Assembly (NCBI GenBank): GCA_963693365.1
Contig: CAVNZM010000012.1
Coordinates: 5,580,001 to 5,644,000, forward strand
Length of the DNA stretch: 64,000 bases
DNA from: Amoebidium appalachense
Lineage: Eukaryota > Ichthyosporea
Reading direction: 5' to 3'
Position 1 is the first letter of the stretch, and every line of letters starts with the position of its first letter. The notes beneath the pieces are model-generated. The model was given only the letters and a program-made list of their open reading frames with translations. It was not told where the DNA came from and ran no database searches. Of this stretch, positions 1 through 10,517 are shown in pieces. Position numbers and translations under genes: made by a program.

Positions 1-215
1 GTGTGCATGTGGTGCGTGTGCGTGTGTGTGCGTGTGAGTGAGTGTTTGGGTGAGTGTATGTGTGTATGTGTGTGTGAGAGGTGTGTGTGTGTGTGCGGGC
101 GCGCGCACGTGTGTGTTTGTGGTGTGTTTGTGTGTGTATGTGTGTGTGTGTGTGTGTGCGTGCATGTGCCTCTCCCTCTGTGTGCGTGCTTGTGTCTTTC
201 TCTCTGTGTGTTTGT

Positions 216-255
<40 letters not shown>

Positions 256-290
256 CGCGCGCGTGTCTGTCTGTGTGTGGGCGGAGGAAG
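1..290. repeat. GT-rich microsatellite region
   Basis: Mostly (GT)n interrupted by CT-rich and GC-rich patches. Open frames here are Cys/Val repeats with no protein character. The stretch probably lies in an intron or upstream of CWC22, because the first believable CWC22 exon begins near 411. Confidence 0.9.
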
Positions 291-410
291 GATTGACTAC
301 ATGGCAGGGCACGTGAATAGAGACCACATGAATGCATCCGGGTGTGCGCTGGGTGCCCATTGTGGTGTAAAGGGAGCTGGGGAGGCTATGGGGGTTGGGT
401 TTGGGGTCAG

Positions 411-1443
411 GCGACTGAGGGAGGGGCACGGGCAGGGAGCCCAGGCAAGCAGAGCAAAGACCGACCAAGGCACAGGGGCAGTGCCACGCCTGCACAGCCA
501 CACAGCAGCTCAGACGACGACAGGTGGGTGCACACAGAGGGGGGGCTGGTGTTGGGTGGGCCGCACACTCACGGGGGGGGGGGGGGGGGGCAGGTCACCA
601 CCACCACGTCGAAGGAGGCGGAGTCGGTCAGGGTCCAGCAAGCACTCGGAAGAAGGGGGAGATAGCCCCGCACGGAGAAAGGACAGCACACAGAAGCAAG
701 AGGCAGACAAGGATGGGAAACAGGCAGACACCAGTGAGGCCAAGGGGGGCAGCGGCAGAGACCGGGCAAAGCCCGAGGCCCCTCCCGTGCGTGTGAAGAC
801 GGAGGAGGAGCGGCGGCGTGAGGTGGAGGCCATCAGGAGAATAGAGGCCCGCAGGGGGGCACCGAAGCCCAAGCCGGTGCGTGGCGGGGCTGCTGGGGTG
901 GGTTGGCTGGTGGCAGGGAGGGGCAGGCTGACAGGGTGGTTGCAGAGTGCCGAGGAGCTATTGCTGTCCAAGGCAGGAGGGGCTTACATCCCACCGGCAA
1001 AGCTAAGGGCTCTGCAGGTACATAGCTCACGGCCCTAGGGGAGGGGAGGGGGGGGTGGTTGGCTGGGCCGGGTGCTGACACATGGGGGCTGAAGGCACAG
1101 ATCACAGACAAGAGCAGTGCGGCGTACCAGCGCATGGCCTGGGATGCCCTCAAGAAGAGCATCAACGGTCTCATCAACAAGGTGGGGTGGGCATATACGG
1201 CCTGCATGGGGGGGGGGGGGGGGGGGGGGGGGGGGATGGTCAGGGCCTGACTGTGGAGCACAGATGAACGTCAGCAACATCAAGAACCTTGTGCCGGAGC
1301 TGTTCTCTGAGAATCTGGTGCGGGGCAGAGGCCTGTTTGCTCGGTCAGTCATCCAGGCACAGGTGGGTTGGGCCCCCTGCTGGTGCGGTGGTTGCATGAC
1401 GGGCTGGGAGGTAGCGTAGTGCACACTGGCAGCCAAAGTGGCC

Positions 1444-1482
<39 letters not shown>

Positions 1483-4400
1483 CCCCCCCCCCCCCCTCCG
1501 GTGCGTGCTGACAAATTGGGTGCAGTCGGCCTCCCCCACTTTCACACCCGTCTATGCAGCCCTGGTGGCCATCATCAATACAAAGGTGAGGGGTGTGTGT
1601 GTGCCAAAGTGGGGGTGCACAGCGACGGGGTGAAAGGGGGATGGTGTCAAAGATCGATGGTTGTTGCTGATACGTGGGGGCGTTTGGCTTGTGTAGATGT
1701 GAGGGTGTGTGCTTGTGTAGATGTGAGGGTGTGTGCTTGTGTAGATGTGAGGGTGTGTGCTTGTGTAGATGTGAGGGTGTGTGCTTGTGTAGATGTGAGG
1801 GTGTGTGCTTGTGTAGATGTGAGGGTGTGTGCTTGTGTAGATGTGAGGGTGTGTGCTTGTGTAGATGTGAGGGTGTGTGCTTGTGTAGATGTGAGGGTGT
1901 GTGCTTGTGTAGATGTGAGGGTGTGTGCTTGTGTAGATGTGAGGGTGTGTGCTTGTGTAGATGTGAGGGTGTGTGCTTGTGTAGATGTGAGGGTGTGTGC
2001 TTGTGTAGATGTGAGGGTGTGTGCTTGTGTAGATGTGAGGGTGTGTGCTTGTGTAGATGTGAGGGTGTGTGCTTGTGTAGATGTGAGGGTGTGTGCTTGT
2101 GTAGATGTGAGGGTGTGTGCTTGTGTAGATGTGAGGGTGTGTGCTTGTGTAGATGTGAGGGTGTGTGCTTGTGTAGATGTGAGGGTGTGTGCTTGTGTAG
2201 ATGTGAGGGTGTGTGCTTGTGTAGATGTGAGGGTGCGTGCTTGTGTAGATGTGAGGGTGCGTGCTTGTGTAGATGTGAGGGTGCGTGCTTGTGTAGATGT
2301 GAGGGTGCGTGCTTGTGTAGATGTGAGGGTGCGTGCTTGTGTAGATGTGAGGGTGCGTGCTTGTGTAGATGTGAGGGTGCGTGCTTGTGTAGATGTGAGG
2401 GTGTGTGCTTGTGTAGATGTGAGGGTGTGTGCTTGTGTAGATGTGAGGGTGTGTGCTTGTGTAGATGTGAGGGTGTGTGCTTGTGTAGATGTGAGGGTGT
2501 GTGCTTGTGTAGATGTGAGGGTGTGTGCTTGTGTAGATGTGAGGGTGTGTGCTTGTGTAGGTTGGCGTGGGTGTGTGCTTGTGTAGGTTGGCGTGGGTGT
2601 GTGCTTGTGTAGGTTGGCGTGGGTGTGTGCTTGTGTAGGTTGGCGTGGGTGTGTGCTTGTGTAGATGTGAGGGTGTGTGCTTGTGTAGATGTGAGGGTGT
2701 GTGCTTGTGTAGATGTGAGGGTGTGTGCTTGTGTAGATGTGAGGGTGTGTGCTTGTGTAGATGTGAGGGTGTGTGCTTGTGTAGATGTGAGGGTGTGTGC
2801 TTGTGTAGATGTGAGGGTGTGTGCTTGTGTAGATGTGAGGGTGTGTGCTTGTGTAGATGTGAGGGTGTGTGCTTGTGTAGATGTGAGGGTGTGTGCTTGT
2901 GTAGATGTGAGGGTGTGTGCTTGTGTAGATGTGAGGGTGTGTGCTTGTGTAGATGTGAGGGTGTGTGCTTGTGTAGATGTGAGGGTGTGTGCTTGTGTAG
3001 ATGTGAGGGTGTGTGCTTGTGTAGATGTGAGGGTGTGTGCTTGTGTAGATGTGAGGGTGTGTGCTTGTGTAGATGTGAGGGTGTGTGCTTGTGTAGATGT
3101 GAGGGTGTGTGCTTGTGTAGATTGGCGTGGGTTGCGTCGCCAGTTGGCGGTGGTTTCAAAAGGGGGGAAAGGTGGGGTGGGTGGGGCATGGGGCGGGGGG
3201 GGGAGGGGGGGAGAAGGGAGGGGGGCATAAAAAGGAGGGGAGGGATATAGATGTATTGTTGGTGGTGCTGTGTGATTTGTTGGCTGTGTATGCATGTCCT
3301 TTGTTGGGAGAAAGGAAGGGGCTCGCCATAGGGGTGTGAGACTGGCAGCAACAGTGGGTGTCGGGGGGTTCTATGTGGGTGTGCTTTGACGTTGGTGGTT
3401 ATGCAGCATGTGTGTCTGTGCGTCTAATTGTTGTTTGTGGTGTGTATGCTTGTGTGATGTGTGCATGGTGTGTATGCTTGTGTGATGTGTGTGTGGTGTG
3501 TTTCTTTGTTTTCTGTGTATGTTTGTGTGATGGTGTGAATGTGCATGTGGTGTGGTTTTGTGTGTGGTGAATGTTTGTTTGGAGCATGTGGCGTGCATAT
3601 GTGTGTGTGGTGAATGTTTGTTTGAAGCATGTGGCGTGCATATGTGTGTGTGGTGAATGTTTGTTTGGAGCATGTGGCGTGCATATGTGTGTGTGGTGAA
3701 TGTTTGTTTGGAGCATGTGGCGTGCATATGTGTGTGTGGTGAATGTTTGTTTGGAGCATGTGGCGTGCATATGTGTGTGTGGTGAATGTTTGTTTGGAGC
3801 ATGTGGCGTGCATATGTGTGTGTGGTGAATGTTTGTTTGGAGCATGTGGCGTGCATATGTGTGTGTGGTGAATGTTTGTTTGGAGCATGTGGCGTGCATA
3901 TGTGTGTGTGGTGTGTGTGTGGTATTTGTGGTTGTGGTGGGTGGCTATGTGCTTGTGCACGTAAGGGGAGAGGGAATGCTCTGTGTGCAGCTACTGACTG
4001 CAGGGCAGCTACCGGAGAATGGGGAGCTGATTCTCAAGCGGCTGATCCTGAACTTCAGGCGGGCATACAAGACCAGAAACAAGGTGGGTGCCGTGCCATT
4101 GAGGGCCATGTGATGTTCTTCTTTGCTGTTGCTGACGCACCATGCAGGCGCAGTGCCTGGCCAGCAGCACGTTCATAGCGCACCTGGTCAACCAGCAGGT
4201 GGCCCACGAGGTGCTGGCCCTGCAGATCCTGACCCTGCTGCTGGAGACCCCCACAGACGACAGTGTGGAGGTGGCCGTGGGCTTCCTCAAGGAGGTCGGC
4301 ATGTTCCTGGCTGAGGTCTCCCCTCAGGCCCGGGCACTCAACGGTAACCATCCCTCCCACCCCACCCACCCACCCACCCCTCTCCACCTCCTCCCTCCCC

Positions 4401-5005
4401 CCGTCTCTTCTGTCTCTTCTAAAATATTCTCGTGCCCTAAATGGTCCGCGCTCCCCCCCTTCTGTTGCCTGTGTGCACGGCCATGCTGACGTTTATTTGC
4501 AGCGATATTTGAGCGTCTGCGTGGGATTCTGCACGAGGGGCAGATCGACAAGCGAGTGCAGTACATGGTCGAGGTCATGTTTGCAATCCGGAAGGACAAG
4601 TTCAAGGTGCGTGCTGGGGGCGAGGGGGGGGGGGGGGGGGGGGGGGGGGGATAAGGGGCGATGTGTGGCTGACATGTACACAGGAGCATCCGATGGTGCC
4701 TGAGGGCCTTGACCTTGTGGAGGAGGACGACCAGGTCACACACTTCCTGTCCCTGGACGAGGAGGGGCTGGATGCACAGAGCGGCCTGGGTGGGTGTGGG
4801 TGGGTGGGTGGGTGGGTGGGTGTGTGTGGGTGGGGGGATGGGTGGTGGATGGGTGGGTGTGTCGGTGTGTGTGTGTGTGTGTGTGTGGATGTGTGGGTGG
4901 GTGGGTGGGTGGTGGATGGGTGGGTGGGTAGGTGTGGGGTGTGTGTGTGTGTGTGGTGGTGGTGGCGCTGGTGGTGGGGAGGGGGGGGGAAGGAGGAGGA
5001 GGAGG

Positions 5006-5036
<31 letters not shown>

Positions 5037-5448
5037 TGCTGATGTAGTGTGCAGACATCTTTAAGTTCGACCCCGACTACGAGGAGAGCGAGGCCAAGTA
5101 TAGGGAGATCAAGGCCGGCATCCTGGGGGAGTCCTCGGATGAGGAGGACAGGTGGGGCCTGGGGCGGGGGGGATATAGGTAGTGGGTGATGGGCATGGCT
5201 GACGGGGGGGGCGGGGGGAGCAGTGGGGAGGAGGGCAGCGGAGAGGAGGGGTCAAGCTCGGATGACGAGGAGGAGGAGGGGGGGGCGGGGGGTGCAGGGC
5301 AGGGGGGGCAGGTAGACATGACACAGACAGACCTGGTGACACTGAGGCGCACCATCTACCTGACCATCATGAGCTCCCTAGACTTCGAGGAGGTGGCCCA
5401 CAAGCTGCTGAAGAATGTGCTAAAACCGGGCATGGAGGTGGGTCAATA

Positions 5449-5520
<72 letters not shown>

Positions 5521-7064
5521 CCCGTGCTAACGTGTGCCTGCAGGAGGAGCTCTGCAACATGATAGTGGAGTGCTGCAGCATGGAGCGCTCGTACCTCAAG
5601 TTCTACGGCCTCATGGCTCAGGTATGGCCCCTGAACTCAGGTAGTGACGGGGGAGCTTCTCAGAAGCCCTCTTACCTGAGTTGCTGTCTATGTTTTTCTT
5701 GCCCCCTCTCTCGATTTCCTACCTATGTTTTTCTTGCACCCTCTCCCGAGTTCCTACCTATGTTTTTCTTGCTCCCTCCCCGAGTTCCTACCTACGTTTT
5801 TCTTGCCCCCTCTCCCGAGTTCCTACCTATGTTTTTCTTGCCCCCTCTCCCGAGTTCCTACCTATGTTTTTCTTGCACCCTCTCCCGAGTTCCTATCTAT
5901 GTTTTTCTTGCTCCGTCTCCTGGGTTCCTATGTATATTTTTCTTGCTTCTGCCTGCTGCTTTAACTCTAACCCCCAGCCTTTGCCACTGCCCTTGCCTGT
6001 TGCGTGCTCGTATAAGTAACCCTGCTCGTCTCTGATCACGACGGGGGGTGGCCTATTCATGTTTAACTGAAAGAGTATCTGAGTTCGGATTCGTCGGCGA
6101 AGTGAATGATTCGAATCTCGGGTACTGTGCATGACTTGGGCCCCCCAGGAGGCTATGGTCTTGTTATGATGATGTATACTCATGTGTGGTTTGCACTCCG
6201 CATAATGTTGTGCGTAACGACTGTGTGCTTAATACCCCTCCCCCCTCCCTCTCTCCCCCCTTCCCCCCCCCCCCCCCCCTTGTCTTTGAGGATGGGCTCT
6301 GGTTATTTTGATGTATACTCATCTGGTTTGCACTTTGCATTGTGTTTTCCGTTGCCAACGTCTACGTGTTACTTTATGACACATGACCCCCCCCTTCCCT
6401 GCCCCCTTCCCCCTTGTGTATGGGCCGGACTGACGGGTGGGGCCAGCGGTTCTGCGAGTACGGGCGGGAGTACCAGCAGACTTTCGAGCAGGTGTTTGTG
6501 TTCCAGGTAGGCCATGACCCCCCCCTTGGCTGTGTGGGCACATGCTGGTGCTGACGTGCAGGGCAGTACAACAACATCCACCGGCTGGAGACCAACAAGC
6601 TGCGCAACGTGGGCAAGCTGTTTGCGCACCTGCTGTACACGGATGCGCTGGCCTGGACGGTGCTCGAGTGTGTGCGGCTGAACGAGGACGACACGACCAG
6701 CAGCAGCCGCATCTTCATCAAGGTGCTGTTCCAGGAGCTGGCCGAGTACATGGGCCTGCCGGCCCTCAGTGCGCGCCTGGCCGACGCCTACCTGGCGCCC
6801 TACTTCCAGCACCTGCTGCCCAAGGACCACCCACGCAAGACCCGCTTTGCAATCAACTTCTTCACCTCCATCGGCCTGGGTGGCCTCACGTGCGTTACTC
6901 CCTCTCCCTCACCCCCGTGCTAACCCGCCTCCCCGTGCTGACCAGGCGCTTGCTGCAGGGACGGGCTACGTGAGCACCTCAAGCTGGCGCCCAAGCTGAT
7001 TATGGCCCAGCAACGGGCAGACCACGAGTCAAGCGACACGGATAGCAGCAGCGAGTCGGACTCA

Positions 7065-7148
<84 letters not shown>

Positions 7149-7228
7149 GTGTGCGTGCGTGTGTGTGCGTGCGTGTGTGTGTGTGTGTAGGGAGGCAGGG
7201 AGAGGGGGGCACGTGCTTACGTAAGGGG

Positions 7229-7261
<33 letters not shown>

Positions 7262-8426
7262 CATCAAGTTCCAGCGACAGCAGGTGGGTGCATGCACGTG
7301 GTCCATGTGGTGTAGGCTGTGTGCATGCCGTGCAGGTTTCTAATATGTATCCACGACCCCGCGTCACCTCAGTTTTCGCTAATATTTCGGCAACCGCTCA
7401 TCGGAACCCCCTCAACCCAGGCACCAAAATCGCTTAGTTAAGCTCTATCCAACGGTGCCAATTGTTTGTTAAAAGCATTTAAATAGCCTACACTTTACTA
7501 TGAGAAAATGGGTTTTTACTATAGGCTGCGGCGACTTTAAAGCTCATGTACATCGGTCTGCGGGATTGCCGGCTGATGAGCTGCTGATAAACGGTGCTCT
7601 GATATCTAATCATAGCTCTGTATTTTATTACCGCGACTCAGTTTGGGGTCAGGAAAATTGACGTCAACTTCAAATCTCCAAACGTTCGCGCCGCGGTACC
7701 GCTCCCATTTTGACGGCGTCAAATGCCACATTTTTGCTCCAAAATGGTTGCGAAGACTACTTTTTATAGTAATTAATACCCCTATAACATGTTTTCTTCT
7801 AAATGATAATTCATGTAAAATCAGGCACGCGAAGAAGTGTGGAAAACTCTCGATTTGCTCTATGGTATTATGCTGCCTTTTACACGATAATCTATTTTGG
7901 GGAACCAAATGTAGTCGACCGATTGGTTCAGACATCTGGCACCATAGATTGAATGACCACCGGCTCGCGATTGGCCAGTTAATTTCTGCCGGCACCGGCG
8001 CCGGCGACTCCGCTAATATTGAAAAACACGGGTGTACTATATGAAGTATACTTAAAAATGATGCTAATACCATGAAAATGAATATGAAGCTAAAACAGAA
8101 TCATTTCAACATTGACAAAATTTTCAGGCTGATTGGAAGTGCCGAAAGGGAAATATTAGCAAAAAACTGAGGTGACTCTGGGTCGTGGATACATGTAGTG
8201 TGTGCATGCCATGCAGGTGTCAAACACGTGTCTGGTGTGTGCATGCCATGCAGGTCTGTGCATGCACTGCTGGCCCTGTGCTAACTTGTGTGCTGCAATC
8301 AGTGATAGTGACGACGGGGCCAAGAAGCGGCGGCGAGGCAGCAAGAAGGGCAAGGCCAGGGGGAGTGCCAGCCCGGACACCAAGCCAAAGGCAAAGCGCT
8401 CACGCAGAGACCGCAGCCCCTCGTAG
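411..8426 (+). CDS. CWC22: Pre-mRNA-splicing factor CWC22 (MIF4G-MA3), 5' end unresolved
   Basis: Spliceosomal MIF4G protein; in known systems it binds eIF4A3 and loads the exon junction complex. Exons: 411-523, 594-876, 946-1017, 1101-1181, 1264-1362, 1526-1585, 4009-4083, 4148-4343, 4503-4606, 4684-4789, 5055-5151, 5224-5437, 5544-5621, 6447-6506, 6567-6889, 6959-7066, 7233-7283, 8303-8426. All phases agree, giving about 710 residues from 594 onward. An Arg/Ser-rich and charged N-terminus precedes the MIF4G core ([37 protein letters not shown]). An acidic linker follows, then MA3 ([35 protein letters not shown]). The tail is Ser-rich, then basic, ending RSRRDRSPS before TAG. I found no start codon, so the first exon is probably upstream of the window or beyond the GT tract. 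The acceptor at 4148 could instead be 4154. The intron at 1586-4008 is 2.4 kb of minisatellites, and the last intron carries a DNA transposon. Confidence 0.96.
1688..3125. repeat. 24-bp minisatellite in a CWC22 intron, about 60 copies
   Basis: Tandem 24-mers built on gatgtgagggtgtgtgcttg. Most copies are identical. A block of seven near 2230-2400 has gtgcgtgc in place of gtgtgtgc, and a block near 2558-2650 has gttggcgtgg in place of gatgtgaggg. The unit is a multiple of three and lacks stops in several frames, so it creates long spurious open frames on both strands. Confidence 0.97.
3564..3907. repeat. 43-bp minisatellite, 8 copies
   Basis: Eight nearly perfect tandem copies beginning gtggtgaatgtttgtttgga, with one a/g variant in the second copy. 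It lies in the same CWC22 intron as the 24-mer array and ends about 100 bp before the next exon. Confidence 0.95.
4790..5054. repeat. GGGT/GT and poly-G intron of CWC22
   Basis: This intron is almost wholly (GGGT)n, (GT)n, GGA triplets and a G run of more than 25. It is one of several CWC22 introns with sense-strand G tracts. Confidence 0.85.
5449..5522. repeat. (CCTG)n tetranucleotide repeat
   Basis: About 18 uninterrupted CCTG units fill a CWC22 intron, just before the branch motif gctaac and the acceptor at 5543. Confidence 0.95.
5690..5945. repeat. About 36-bp minisatellite in a CWC22 intron
   Basis: Seven imperfect copies containing cctatgtttttcttgc followed by ccctctcccgagttcctac. Unit lengths vary by a base or two. 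Confidence 0.9.
6005..6400. repeat. Dispersed repeat copy in a CWC22 intron (SINE-like?)
   Basis: Shares the blocks ccctgctcgtct, gatca-gacggg, gacttgggccc and gaggatgggctct, in the same order, with the intron at 25.86-26.03 kb. The segment gtatactcat...ggtttgcact occurs twice inside this copy, and the copy ends in C-rich DNA. The motif gattcgaatct resembles a pol III box B, which would fit a tRNA-derived SINE. No full tRNA fold was established. Confidence 0.5.
7067..7190. repeat. (GT)n microsatellite
   Basis: Nearly uninterrupted GT from the donor site of a CWC22 intron. The next exon begins at a run of AGC serine codons near 7233. Confidence 0.95.
7350..8189. mobile_element. Non-autonomous DNA transposon (MITE-like) with TA target duplication
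   Basis: About 840 bp in the last CWC22 intron. The ends are imperfect inverted repeats of about 45 bp: the left end reads tccacgacccc then tcacctcagtttt then gctaatattt, and the right end reads the complement with small changes. TA flanks both ends inside matching tgta/taca, as in Tc1/mariner-like elements. The interior is AT-richer than its surroundings. It has two opposed open frames of 133 and 155 codons that resemble no transposase known to me, so it is probably mobilised in trans. Confidence 0.75.
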
Positions 8427-8852
8427 ATGCAGTAGAGTGGCATATGTGATATAACATGTCTCAACACAACACTCACACGTCACACCAGGCCACATGACAC
8501 CAGGCCACATGTGCATATCACTGGCTGGCCCAGGCAGTATATATATCACACTATGGGGGGATGGATACGTATGTGCATGCACATGACTGGCAGGCCCAGC
8601 AGCATGTGTCACGCGGGTAGGGTGGGGTGGGGTACTGGTGGGGGTGGGGGCAGAGCAATGCATGCATGTATTTGACAGCATGCAGCCAGGGGGTCGAAAA
8701 ATATATGTTCTGCAGGCAGGCCCCTGCAGCATGGATATATGCTCGTGGCCATGCACAGGCATGCACCACGAGTCCTTTAATGACACTCAAGCTATGCACA
8801 AGTTCTTTAACAACATTAAAGCTGGGCAGTGTGATCTTTAAGCACGTTAAAG
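8427..8852. other. Intergenic region between convergent CWC22 and SEC63
   Basis: Holds the two 3' untranslated regions. Several ttaaag/ctttaa motifs lie close to the SEC63 stop, one of them attaaa on the SEC63 strand, a possible variant polyadenylation signal. No gene seen. Confidence 0.7.
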
Positions 8853-10138
8853 CTAGTCCGCATCACTCTCTATGTCGCTCTCGTCCTCACTGGCCTCCAC
8901 GGCCTCCTCCTGCTGCATCTCATCGTCACTCTCGCTCTCACTGGGCTCATGCTGCACAACCTTGGGGGGGGTATGGGCCGTGAACTGCAATGGCTGCCTC
9001 GTGTCGCAGGCAAAGTAGTTGTCGCTGATGATGAACAGGAAGTAGCGGTACTGCCCTGGCTTGTCCACAGGCGGCAGGTACAGCTCGATCTGCACACAGC
9101 CAAGCATGCATCAGCACACATACCCTCCAATGCCCCATACATACACGGCACACACACACGGTGCCACACACCAGACCGACGCATACACGGCACAGACACA
9201 CGGGATCACACCCCAGACCCCCCCACAGACCCATCCACCCCCCTACCTCCTTGTCCGTTACCAGGTCGTCTATGCGCTTGGGCTCTGTCAGCAGGTTGCC
9301 CGTCGTGGCCTCCGGCTGGTCCCCAATGAATATCCACCAGGCCTCCTCCCGATCCTGCAAAGTGCCGTCAGCACCCAGGCAAGACCAGTGCACAGCACCC
9401 AGGCAAGACCAGTGCCCAGCACCCAGGCAAGACCAGTGCCCAGCACGCAGATAACACCAGTGCCCAGCACCCAGGCAAGACCAGTGCCCAGCACCCAGGC
9501 AAGACCAGTGCACAGCATCCAGGCAAGACCAGTGCACAGCACCCAGGCAAGACCAGTGCCCAGCACCCAGGCAAGACCAGTGCCCAGCATCCAGGCAAGA
9601 CCAGTGCACAGCACGCAGAAAAAACCAGTGCCCAGCATGCAGGCAGGCAGCCAGACGTACCTCAGGCCAGTATGGGCAGTAGACTGGGAAGCTGTGGCCC
9701 TTCTCGTGGAAGACCTTTTCCTTCTTAGTCAATGACGGGTCCCAGTCAACATCCACATCGCCCTTACTGAGTGGTGTGTCTGCGGCTGCACGTTAGAGCC
9801 CACACACAGACAGTGAACAGTGCATGCATCACACCCATATGTGGCCATGAAAGACAGCTAAACACACTGGACAACAGACCAGAGCAGCTAAACCTGATGC
9901 GGGTCACTTACTGGTGGTGCTTTGATGTGTTTAATCGGTTTTTTTGTTGTGTTCGTGTGTGCGGGTGCGGGTGCGGGTGCGTGTGCGGGTGCGTGTGCGG
10001 TCTGTGTGTGTGTGTTTGTATGTGTGCGCATGCGCGTGTCCACGTATAGTCTGTGTGTATGTGTGTGTGCGGTCTGTCTCTCTCTCTCTCTTTGTGTGTG
10101 TGCATGCGGGCGGGCGTGTGTGTGTGTGCATGTATGTG

Positions 10139-10182
<44 letters not shown>

Positions 10183-10240
10183 TGCGCGCATGTGTGTGCG
10201 TGTCGTCTATGTCTGCCTGTCTGTCTGTGTTGTGTGTGTG

Positions 10241-10275
<35 letters not shown>

Positions 10276-10485
10276 GAGGGGAGGGGTGTGTGAGGGGAGG
10301 GGTGTGTGATGGGTGGTGGCAATGCATGTGTTTTGACGGGGGGCGGGGGGGGGGGGGGGGGGGGGGGGGGGGGTAGGTGGTGTAATGGTGTGGGTATTGT
10401 GCCCGCCTACGAGTGTGTGTGTTTAGTTTGGCCCCACTTTGGGGGGGGGGGGGGGGGGGGGGGGGGTGGCGGTGTGTGTGTTTGT

Positions 10486-10517
<32 letters not shown>

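Noticed and set aside
1349-3351. Open frames of 648 and 599 codons on the minus strand and 200-380 codons on the plus strand
   Set aside because: They read through the 24-bp minisatellite, whose unit is a multiple of three without stops. They overlap real CWC22 exons and have only His/Thr/Pro or Cys/Val repeats.
3564-3907. Evenly spaced repeats considered as a CRISPR array
   Set aside because: Units are directly adjacent with no unique spacers, and the genome is eukaryotic; the same applies to the arrays at 1.7, 9.4, 11.6, 31.5, 32.3 and 39.7 kb.
7606-8073. Opposed 155- and 133-codon frames inside the MITE
   Set aside because: They overlap each other on opposite strands and show no transposase motif.
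9888-10327. His/Thr or Cys/Val proteins in GT/CA tracts (here and at 7, 19, 23.7, 50, 52.5 and 55 kb)
   Set aside because: Translations of dinucleotide repeats with no start context, and they lie inside introns of well-supported genes.
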